Of a stretch of DNA of 7,974 bases, positions 1-5,987 are shown in pieces (the first letter of the stretch is position 1; each line of letters starts with the position of its first letter). The notes beneath the pieces are model-generated. The model made no database searches and was not told the DNA's origin. It was given only the letters and a program-made list of their open reading frames with translations. Made by a program: the position numbers and the translations under genes. This stretch comes from Candidatus Doudnabacteria bacterium (GTDB lineage Bacteria > Patescibacteriota > Doudnabacteria > UBA920 > 2-01-FULL-50-11), in NCBI GenBank assembly GCA_016205055.1, contig JACQJK010000002.1, forward strand, positions 1 to 7,974, written 5' to 3'.

Positions 1-38
1 GAAATTGCAGACAAAATGGGGTTTTTAGATGACCTCAT
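1..38. repeat. Left arm of a 38-bp perfect inverted repeat
   Basis: Bases 1-38 are the exact reverse complement of 7894-7931. Beyond base 38 the two copies diverge, with only a loosely similar GGACA stretch a few bases further on. The repeat may continue beyond the left edge. The arms bracket almost the whole window, about 7.9 kb apart, in opposite orientation. Confidence 0.9.
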
Positions 39-57
39 TGTCCCCTACTGTAATTAA
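1..57 (+). CDS. Possible C-terminal fragment of an unidentified protein (partial at left edge)
   Basis: Reading from base 1, the frame gives EIADKMGFLDDLIVPYCN and then a TAA stop at 55-57. The first 38 bases are repeated exactly, inverted, at 7894-7931. There they also lie in an open frame (minus strand) that reads AEIADKMGFLDDLI before diverging. This could be the end of a real gene, or simply a dispersed repeat that happens to be open. No start codon or upstream context is available and I do not recognise the peptide. If real, it converges on the minus-strand gene at 215-508. Confidence 0.25.
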   Translation, partial: EIADKMGFLDDLIVPYCN

Positions 58-119
58 CTAATTCTCTGCCCGGAAATTAATGATCTACCAAAAAATTAAA
101 TCTACGACCTTTGAGTAAG

Positions 120-135
120 AATTTTTTAAAAAATT
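120..135. repeat. AT-rich perfect palindrome in the left spacer
   Basis: AATTTTTTAAAAAATT is a 16-base perfect palindrome in the spacer 58-214, between a possible plus-strand gene end and the minus-strand gene at 215-508. On either strand it would give an A/U-only hairpin next to U-rich sequence. That is a weak candidate for a bidirectional terminator between convergent genes. There is no GC stem, so it may be only compositional. Confidence 0.35.
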
Positions 136-214
136 TTCCTAAATAAATGTAGTTCGGGCCGGTATTTTTAAACGGGTTCCTCAGCAGTCCTTCGACTTTA
201 CTCATGATAAATTT

Positions 215-508
215 TTATCTGCGCTTTTCCAACATCGCTACCCTTTTTTCAAGAGACTCAAATTCTTCCAAATCAACTTTCCTTTTGAGCATGTTCTTGA
301 TAGCCGTTATCTCAAGTTTGATAACCTCAATATCCTCCGTATTCTTCGCCACCATGTCCCGCAAAGCAATCAGTTGTTGTTGCAGGTCAGAAACACTCTC
401 CGCAATAAGTTTCATACCCGCTTTAAAATCCTCGGCAACCACGCCAAGATAGCGCTGATATTCTTGTCTTTGCTCAAATAAAATTGTCCGCAGTTGAGAT
501 TCTTCCAT
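215..508 (-). CDS. Small coiled-coil protein of unknown function (97 aa)
   Basis: The protein is 97 residues with no signal peptide or membrane helix, so it is probably cytoplasmic. Roughly residues 35-95 are a charged, heptad-like helix with hydrophobic residues spaced for a coiled coil (for example SDLQQQLIALRDMV, then IEVIKLEITAIKNML, then FESLEKRVAMLEKR). A conserved-looking GVVAEDF motif lies near residues 22-28. Small proteins of this design, with a GVVAEDF-like motif followed by a coiled coil, are common hypothetical proteins in Patescibacteria and elsewhere; this is from memory. Function is unknown. Self-association or a scaffold role is only inference. The ATG at 508 is preceded by AAGGA with an 8-base spacing, the one clear Shine-Dalgarno in the window, and the upstream spacer carries a promoter-like pair. 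It is probably a separate transcription unit from the membrane-protein gene at 618-875. Confidence 0.8.
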   Translation of the reverse strand: MEESQLRTILFEQRQEYQRYLGVVAEDFKAGMKLIAESVSDLQQQLIALRDMVAKNTEDIEVIKLEITAIKNMLKRKVDLEEFESLEKRVAMLEKRR

Positions 509-534
509 ATCCTTGATCCTTGGTGCCCGCTTGT

Positions 535-563
535 ACTCTATCAGCTTAAAAATTACCGGTCAA
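535..563 (-). promoter_or_regulatory. Candidate sigma70-type promoter for the coiled-coil gene
   Basis: On the minus strand TTGACC (558-563) and TAGAGT (535-540) are separated by 17 bases, matching the -35 and -10 consensus at 5/6 and 4/6. Transcription would start near base 528. That leaves a leader of about 20 bases with AAGGA placed properly before the ATG at 508. Confidence 0.4.
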
Positions 564-617
564 CCAACGAATAACTTTTGACATTCCCCATTTGGCAGAA
601 TAATGCTGGGTTAAACG

Positions 618-875
618 TTAGCCTTTTAAAATCTTTTCTACCGGGCCTTCTTCGTTATCATCGTCTTTTTCTTTTGCCGAGTCGGCCGGGTCCGGTTCGG
701 GCACGATCGTTTCAACCACCCCGATGATTACTAAAGAAAAAATAAAAATTATAATCCCCGCCTGGTAAGAAATTATACCCGGCACAAACCCTAAAATCAA
801 AAACAAGACCCCCACTCCAAAAGTGATTTTGTGGGACTTCTTTTTTTGTTGAGGAGTTAAGGTCTTAAAAATCAT
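618..875 (-). CDS. Small two-helix membrane protein with acidic tail, downstream of ftsW (85 aa)
   Basis: The protein is 85 residues. A basic N-terminus (about residues 1-16, QQKKKSHK) precedes two hydrophobic segments at about 18-36 and 39-56. A hydrophilic, strongly acidic C-terminus follows (PEPDPADSAKEKDDDNEEG). The positive-inside rule would place the N-terminus in the cytoplasm, with a short turn (ISYQ) between the helices and the acidic tail also inside. I do not recognise a family. It begins 7 bases after the ftsW stop codon, where murG often lies in other dcw clusters, so a link to division or envelope work is plausible but unproven. There is no Shine-Dalgarno before the ATG. A TATAAT box overlapping the ftsW stop lies exactly 6 bases upstream, suggesting its own leaderless transcript. 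Confidence 0.75.
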   Translation of the reverse strand: MIFKTLTPQQKKKSHKITFGVGVLFLILGFVPGIISYQAGIIIFIFSLVIIGVVETIVPEPDPADSAKEKDDDNEEGPVEKILKG

Positions 876-881
876 GCTAGA

Positions 882-909
882 ATTATACTCTATGCCTGGA
901 AATATTCAA
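882..909 (-). promoter_or_regulatory. Candidate promoter giving a leaderless mRNA for the 85-aa membrane protein
   Basis: On the minus strand TTGAAT (904-909), a 16-base spacer and a perfect TATAAT (882-887) lie at the very end of ftsW; the TATAAT contains the ftsW TAA stop. Six bases separate TATAAT from the ATG at 875, so a normal start point falls on or next to the A of the ATG. No Shine-Dalgarno is present, which fits a leaderless message. Confidence 0.5.
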
Positions 910-1989
910 CATGATCCCTACCCCGATTAGCAAAGCAATCAAAGAAGACCCGCCATAGCTGATAAACGGCAAGGTAATCCCGGTTAACGGCAAAATTCCG
1001 AGCATCGCGCCAATGTTGACAATGACCTGCGCTGCGACCCACATGGTAATTCCCACGGCCAGCAAGCGAGCAAAATTATCGGGCGCGCGGCGCGCCAAAG
1101 CCAAACCCAGCAGAGCGAACACCAAAAACATGCACAGCACAATCACCACTCGAACGAAGCCGAATTCTTCCGACATTACCGCAAAAATCGAATCCCCAAT
1201 CGGCTCGGGCAGAAAATTAAACTTCTGACGCGACTCTCCCAAACCCTGTCCCCAAACTCCCCCTGACCCGATCGCCAATAAGGCCTGCTGCACTTGGTAT
1301 CCGGCTCCAAGAGGGTCTGCGGCTGGTTCTAAAAAAGATGAAATTCTAGCCAGGCGATAAGGCGCCATCTGAATAGCCAGCCACCCAAAGCCAACGCCCG
1401 CGATCGCCAGATATAGCAGATGTGAAAAACTTACCCCGCCTGCGTAAAACATGGCCAGCGCAATCAGTAAAATTGCCGCCATACTCCCGAAATCCGGCTC
1501 TAAAATCACCAAGCCGGCAATCAGACCAGTGAAAAATAATGGAGGAAGAAGAGTGGTAAACATCGTCCCCAGCTGCTCTTTTTTTGTGTCAAACCATGCC
1601 GCAAGAAGAATAATTAAACCAAGCTTGGCGAATTCCGACGGCTGAAGAAAAAAGGAGCCCAAGTTGATCCAGCGTCGCGAGTTGCCGACTTGAAACCCAA
1701 TTTGAGGCAGTAAAACCGCGACCAGCAATAGCGCGCTCAAAGCAAAAATCAGTACCGCGCCTCGTCGATAGCGGTGATAGTCAAGCCGGCTGAAAATAAA
1801 CATCAGTAAAATTCCGATTCCCGCAAAAATCGCCTGCCGTTCGATATAATAGCCCGTTCTTTCAAAGCGTTGAAAAGATAAAACCACGGAAGCCGATGCC
1901 ACCACCACCAAGCCGGTGAGGACTAACAGTAAGGTAACGACGAGCAGCTTTTTTTCAAACGGTTTTATCTTTTCTCTCGTCCGGAACAT
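883..1989 (-). CDS. ftsW: FtsW, SEDS-family peptidoglycan glycosyltransferase of the septum
   Basis: FtsW polymerises lipid II into glycan strands at the division site with its partner class B penicillin-binding protein. The 368-residue protein has about ten hydrophobic segments. SEDS landmarks appear in order: NSRRWINLGSF (103-113), QPSE (116-119), EPDFGS (164-169), GQGLGESRQKFNFLPE (247-262), D266 in GDSIFAVMSEE (aligning with the catalytic Asp), and a closing GITLPFISYGGSSL (337-350). Length and motif order are normal. The position directly after murD favours FtsW over its paralogue RodA, although motifs alone do not fully separate them. The ATG at 1989 is chosen; an in-frame TTG two codons upstream (1995) is a less likely start. 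The gene overlaps the murD end by 35 bases, so the two are translationally linked. No clear Shine-Dalgarno is seen. Confidence 0.93.
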   Translation of the reverse strand: MFRTREKIKPFEKKLLVVTLLLVLTGLVVVASASVVLSFQRFERTGYYIERQAIFAGIGILLMFIFSRLDYHRYRRGAVLIFALSALLLVAVLLPQIGFQVGNSRRWINLGSFFLQPSEFAKLGLIILLAAWFDTKKEQLGTMFTTLLPPLFFTGLIAGLVILEPDFGSMAAILLIALAMFYAGGVSFSHLLYLAIAGVGFGWLAIQMAPYRLARISSFLEPAADPLGAGYQVQQALLAIGSGGVWGQGLGESRQKFNFLPEPIGDSIFAVMSEEFGFVRVVIVLCMFLVFALLGLALARRAPDNFARLLAVGITMWVAAQVIVNIGAMLGILPLTGITLPFISYGGSSLIALLIGVGIMLNISRHRV

Positions 1990-3364
1990 GATCAATATTT
2001 TTTAACTTTCCAACCTCGCGGCTAAATTGCTCGCCCCGGTCTTTCGCGTTTGCAAACATACCAAAACTGGCAGCCCCGGGAGAGAGCAGAACCACATCTC
2101 CCCTTTCCGCGCATGCGCGCGCGGCCAAGACGACCTTGGAAATATCCTTTAGGCCGGTGATCTTTTTTCCGGAAAACCCAAGCGCGGAAAGCTCCAGCGA
2201 TATTTTCGAAGCGACCTCGCCGATCAGAATAACGCATTTCACGCGGTTTGCTGCGACGGCGGAAGCTAGCTCCCGATATTCCTGACCTTTATCCGAGCCG
2301 CCCAAAATAAGAATTTTCGGCTCCGAAAAAGTTTTGATGGCGGCAATTGCAGCTTGGGGAACCGTCGCCGCGGAATCGTCATAAAACCTAACCCCGTCGA
2401 TTGCCCCGACTAGTTCCAAGTGATGGTGGGCAGGCCCTGCGTAAGATTTAACGTTTTGTCGAATCAAGCCCAGTGGTACGTTCAAAGAGCGGCAGGCAAC
2501 GGAGGCGGCAAGAATATTTTTCCAGTTGTGGCGCCCGAGTAAAGATAATTCCGCAACCGATGCGATCTCGTTTTCCTCTCCCCCCACATCCACAAAGAGC
2601 CGTCCAACGGCGTAATAGCCCCCGGGTTCTGCTTTGAATTTGTCGGATACCCAAAATTTCTTGGCGGGAGTAGAAAAAAAGAGCCGCTTGCTGGCAGAAT
2701 TATCCGCGTCTAACACCGCAATATCAACAGCGCTTTGGTGTTTTAGAATATTCGCCTTTGCCTTGACGTACTCCTCGAAGTTCTCATGATAGTTAAGGTG
2801 GTCAGGAAAAATGTTCAGCACCACGGCCACGCAAGGGCTTTGCTCCAAATCCTCAAGCTGAAAGCTGGAAAGTTCCAAAACCACTTTTGAATCTTCACTT
2901 AGACGAGAGAGAAAATCCAAGGAGGGCCGACCGATGTTTCCGCCCAAGTATGTTTCCTGGCCTGTGTCTGACAAGATTTTAAAAATCAACTCCGCACAAG
3001 TCCCCTTTCCCTTAGTCCCCGTTACGCCGATGATGGGGCTCGGACAGTGCTCAAAAAAAAACTTTGTTTGAGAAGTAATTTTTACTCCCTTTTTTTCGGC
3101 GGCCAAGATCCTAGGGTGGCGCCGTGGAAAACCCGGACTGCGAAACACCAGATCGAATTTTTCCAAATCAGAAAGGTAACCTGTCCCCCCTTTGAAGGTG
3201 GCGTTATCACGGACGCCTAGCTTGTCCTTGAGCGACTCGTCAGCATCTAAAATTGTGACCGAGAGTCCATTTTCGAAAAAAAAACTTGCCGTGGAGCGGC
3301 CTTCCTCCCCATAACCCAAAACTGCCAGCTTTTTTTTTTGAAACGCGCGCAGGAAATCTAACAT
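1955..3364 (-). CDS. murD: MurD, UDP-N-acetylmuramoyl-L-alanine:D-glutamate ligase
   Basis: MurD is the cytoplasmic ATP-dependent ligase that adds D-Glu to UDP-MurNAc-L-Ala. From the ATG at 3364 it is 469 residues, normal for the family. A Rossmann-like N-terminal domain (LAVLGYGEEG, 13-22) precedes the P-loop GVTGTKGKGT (113-122), ELSSFQL (164-170), DHLNYH (188-193), K203 at the carbamylated-lysine position, HN (279-280), YDDSAAT (328-334), LGGSDKG (354-360) and LLSPGAASFGMF (426-437). The ATG follows the preceding stop by one base (TGA-A-ATG). A longer in-frame start at 3439 would overlap the upstream gene by 74 bases and adds residues outside the family fold. Oddities: the usual SKAT lysine is Ala333, and the aromatic residue near the D-Glu carboxylate appears to be Ala440. 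Runs of A10 and T9 lie near the 5' end. Confidence 0.94.
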   Translation of the reverse strand: MLDFLRAFQKKKLAVLGYGEEGRSTASFFFENGLSVTILDADESLKDKLGVRDNATFKGGTGYLSDLEKFDLVFRSPGFPRRHPRILAAEKKGVKITSQTKFFFEHCPSPIIGVTGTKGKGTCAELIFKILSDTGQETYLGGNIGRPSLDFLSRLSEDSKVVLELSSFQLEDLEQSPCVAVVLNIFPDHLNYHENFEEYVKAKANILKHQSAVDIAVLDADNSASKRLFFSTPAKKFWVSDKFKAEPGGYYAVGRLFVDVGGEENEIASVAELSLLGRHNWKNILAASVACRSLNVPLGLIRQNVKSYAGPAHHHLELVGAIDGVRFYDDSAATVPQAAIAAIKTFSEPKILILGGSDKGQEYRELASAVAANRVKCVILIGEVASKISLELSALGFSGKKITGLKDISKVVLAARACAERGDVVLLSPGAASFGMFANAKDRGEQFSREVGKLKNIDHVPDERKDKTV

Positions 3365-3365
3365 T

Positions 3366-4943
3366 TCAATTATTGGCTTTAAGCGGTGATCCGCTGTAAC
3401 TGCCGGTGAGTTTCTCATCCAGCACCGAAATCGTCCCACCGACAGTGACTAACTTGATACCGCGGGAGGTTTGAAAGGGATTTTCCAGGGTTGCAAGATC
3501 AATAATTTTTTCCGGGTCAAAAACCACGAGGTCCGCTTTGGCTCCGCGCTTGATAACGCCGCGATCAACCAGGCGCAAAAATTGCGCCGGCTTGCCGGAA
3601 ATACGAAAAATCGCTTCCTCGAGAGATATCACTCCCGAACGAAGAACCAAAGAAAGAAAGCGAGGCATGGTGCCGAAACAGCGCGGATGGACCAGGTTTC
3701 TAAAATTCCCTCTGGCCGCAAGGTCAAAACCGGCCCCGTCGCTTGCGATAACCGCTAAAGGGTGAACCATGAGCTTGCCCAGTTGTTCGCGGTTAATATT
3801 TTCCTCAAAAACCACTACTTCGGAATCGCAACTTATTAAAATATCAAGCAGTGTTTTCTCGACCGTACTGTTCTGGCTTGCCGCAATGTCGCCCAAGGAA
3901 CGGCCGACTAAATGCGGTAACGCGCTGGCGGTCGCCACCACGACCGATGGAAGATTCTGATTTTTTTCCAGCAGACTGTTTTCTATCTTCTTCCTTATGT
4001 ACGGTTGGTTCAGCCGGCGGCTCAAAGCCGTCCTTCCCCCCTCGTAACTCCACTTCGGTAAATAGGTGTACAAAACGGACCAAGAAGTGTCGTACGGATA
4101 AACATCGAATGCGATCTTCGCCCCAGCGCTAACAGCGTTTTCTAACCGATTCAGCGCTTGCTCAAAAAGGGGCCAGTTGCCGCTCCCCCGCAGTTTCAAA
4201 TGTGAAATTTTAATTCGCACGCCGGTGTCCAAAGCAAGTTTTATCACTTCGTCCAGGGCCTCCAAAATCTGATTTTCCTCGTTGCGTAAGTGAACGGCTA
4301 AGAAACGGTTAAAGTGGACGGCGGTTTTTGCCAAAAGCATTAGTTCTTCATAAGCCGCGTCCATTTCGTGTGCATAAACCAGTCCCAGGGACATGCCAAA
4401 TGCTCCGGATTTTAGAGAGGAAATGAACAATCGGTTAAAAACCTTAAATTCCTGCGCGGTAACTTTACGGACCGCATCTTTCAGCAATCCTCTGCGGATG
4501 GTAGAATGACCAACCAGACTGGCTACGTTAACGCCTAAGGGTTGTTTTCCTAACTCGGATAAAAACTCTTCAAAATAATGCCAATTTACGTTCGTACCGT
4601 CCAAAGAATGCCACTTCTGCACGGCCTTTAAGGCATCAAGCGAGGGCAAAGGCGCCAGTGACGCTCCGCACTGCCCAACCACGATTGTGGTTATTCCTTG
4701 TAGCAACATGCTTTCTTGGTGAGGGTAGTCGAATAAGGTCCAAAAGGAATCGGAATGGTTTTGAACGTCGACAAACCCCGGGCAGACAATGAGACCAGAT
4801 GCGTCAATAACGCGTTTCCCCATCACGGTTTTTAAATGACCAATTTCAGCGATCCCGCTGTTTTTTACGGCGAGATCTGCTTTTTTGGGCTTCGCGCCTG
4901 TGCCGTCAACGAGCAATCCGTTTTTGATGATCAAATCGAACAT
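3366..4943 (-). CDS. D-aminoacylase / N-acyl-D-amino-acid deacylase family amidohydrolase
   Basis: The protein is 525 residues with the layout of metal-dependent D-aminoacylases, cytoplasmic with no signal peptide. An N-terminal beta domain (IIKNGLLVDGTGAKP) leads to PGFVDVQNHSDS (55-66), GITTIVVGQCGAS (83-95, metal-ligand Cys92), GHSTIR (145-150), VHLRNE (His218), ISHLK (His248), VIASDGAGFD (Asp402, the catalytic position), HPRCFGTMPRFL (419-430) and a C-terminal GAKADLVVFDPE strand. Family members hydrolyse N-acyl-D-amino acids or D-amino-acid dipeptides to free D-amino acids. The first His of the usual HxH pair is Gln61 (Q-N-H), so metal binding may differ from studied enzymes. The gene lies 12 bases after the mraY stop and one base before the murD start, so it is clearly in the operon. 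A role in D-Glu or D-Ala supply, or in recycling, is inference. Other amidohydrolase substrates remain possible. Confidence 0.85.
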   Translation of the reverse strand: MFDLIIKNGLLVDGTGAKPKKADLAVKNSGIAEIGHLKTVMGKRVIDASGLIVCPGFVDVQNHSDSFWTLFDYPHQESMLLQGITTIVVGQCGASLAPLPSLDALKAVQKWHSLDGTNVNWHYFEEFLSELGKQPLGVNVASLVGHSTIRRGLLKDAVRKVTAQEFKVFNRLFISSLKSGAFGMSLGLVYAHEMDAAYEELMLLAKTAVHFNRFLAVHLRNEENQILEALDEVIKLALDTGVRIKISHLKLRGSGNWPLFEQALNRLENAVSAGAKIAFDVYPYDTSWSVLYTYLPKWSYEGGRTALSRRLNQPYIRKKIENSLLEKNQNLPSVVVATASALPHLVGRSLGDIAASQNSTVEKTLLDILISCDSEVVVFEENINREQLGKLMVHPLAVIASDGAGFDLAARGNFRNLVHPRCFGTMPRFLSLVLRSGVISLEEAIFRISGKPAQFLRLVDRGVIKRGAKADLVVFDPEKIIDLATLENPFQTSRGIKLVTVGGTISVLDEKLTGSYSGSPLKANN

Positions 4944-4955
4944 AGGCCAAAAAAA

Positions 4956-5975
4956 TTAACGGGCGAAGGACAATACCACCCCGATCACCGCGAAGACCAC
5001 GGAAACCACCCAAAAACGCATTGTCACTTTTGTTTCGGGCCAGCCAACGGCCTCCAGATGGTGATGGAGGGGCGCGGAAATAAAAATTTTCTTTTTGAAG
5101 AATTTTTTTGAAAAACGCTGCAGTAAGGAAGACAGCGCCTCAACCACGAACACAAAACCGATAATGGGTAAAACCAGCACGCTTTGAGTTAAAAAGGCGA
5201 TAACCGCAAGTGTGGCGCCGAGTGCGAACGACCCGGTATCACCCATAAAAAAACGCGCCGGGTAAATATTAAACCACAAAAACGCCAGGAGAGCGCCCAC
5301 CACCGTGCCGCAAAAAGCCGCGATGCCGTACTGCTGCTGTGCCCAAGCAATGACCATGTATGCGCCAAAGCTTACCGCAGCCACTCCCCCGGCAAGGCCG
5401 TCCAGACCGTCCGTGATGTTGACCGCGTTGGTGATAAACACCACCACCAACACGAACAGCGGAACATAAAGCCAGCCGATGTCCAAAACTTCCGGCCAGC
5501 CCAAAAATGACGCGCCGGGGACTCTGATCTCGGAAAATTCTAATTTATAAAAAAACCACCAGGCGCCCAGAGAAGCGATCAAGAACTGAAAAAAGAATTT
5601 TAGCTTGACTGATAAACCCTGAATCGCGTTCTTCCCCCGGACTTTCAGAAAGTCATCGAGCAGCCCGAGCACCCCGGTAGTGATCAGGACAAAAAGCGGA
5701 AGCCAAGTTTGGGCTCTCGACAAATTAAAAATCAAAGTAAGCGCACCGGCCGTCACCCAAACCAGCAGCCCCCCCATAATTGGGGTCCCTTCTTTACGCT
5801 TGTGCAAAGACAAATAGACCTGCGCGCTCGTGCCGTCCCATGCTTGAGTTCGCATTTTCTGGGCCAGCTTGTAGCGGTAAAGATAATAAGTCAAAAGCGG
5901 GGTGAGCGCCATGGCCAGCACAAAAGAAAATGCCGTGAGTAAAAAGATTTTTATTAACTCCGCACCGGAAATCAT
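4956..5975 (-). CDS. mraY: MraY, phospho-MurNAc-pentapeptide transferase
   Basis: MraY transfers phospho-MurNAc-pentapeptide from UDP to undecaprenyl phosphate, making lipid I on the inner face of the membrane. The 339-residue protein has about ten membrane helices. Family motifs appear in order: KEGTPIMGG (61-69), GLLDDFLKV (104-112, the DD pair at 107-108), NAVNITDGLDGLAGG (183-197, with N186, D189 and D192), FNIYPARFFMGDTGS (235-249, D246), and APLHHHLE followed by GWPETKV and RFW (301-322, HHH at 304-306). All key residues are present. The ATG at 5975 is chosen because the protein then begins at the usual first helix and a TATAAT box lies 6 bases upstream. A longer in-frame start at 6152 would add 59 residues unlike MraY. 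It probably heads the operon with the amidohydrolase gene, murD and ftsW. Confidence 0.95.
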   Translation of the reverse strand: MISGAELIKIFLLTAFSFVLAMALTPLLTYYLYRYKLAQKMRTQAWDGTSAQVYLSLHKRKEGTPIMGGLLVWVTAGALTLIFNLSRAQTWLPLFVLITTGVLGLLDDFLKVRGKNAIQGLSVKLKFFFQFLIASLGAWWFFYKLEFSEIRVPGASFLGWPEVLDIGWLYVPLFVLVVVFITNAVNITDGLDGLAGGVAAVSFGAYMVIAWAQQQYGIAAFCGTVVGALLAFLWFNIYPARFFMGDTGSFALGATLAVIAFLTQSVLVLPIIGFVFVVEALSSLLQRFSKKFFKKKIFISAPLHHHLEAVGWPETKVTMRFWVVSVVFAVIGVVLSFAR

Positions 5976-5981
5976 GTTTTT

Positions 5982-5987
5982 ATTATA
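5982..5987 (-). promoter_or_regulatory. Perfect -10 box immediately upstream of mraY (leaderless start)
   Basis: The minus strand reads TATAAT, then AAAAAC, then the mraY ATG. A start point 6-7 bases after the box falls on the ATG, so the mRNA would be leaderless, and no Shine-Dalgarno is present. No convincing -35 hexamer is found at the usual spacing. On the plus strand the overlapping hexamer TATTAT (5981-5986) could serve as a weak -10 in the other direction. Confidence 0.5.

Noticed and set aside
3365..3439. Longer MurD start at 3439
   Set aside because: It would overlap the amidohydrolase gene heavily. The family N-terminus fits the ATG at 3364, one base after the preceding stop.
1013..4132. 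Plus-strand open frames antisense to ftsW, murD and the amidohydrolase gene
   Set aside because: They lie opposite genes with clear family motifs and give low-complexity, basic peptides: shadows of the real genes.
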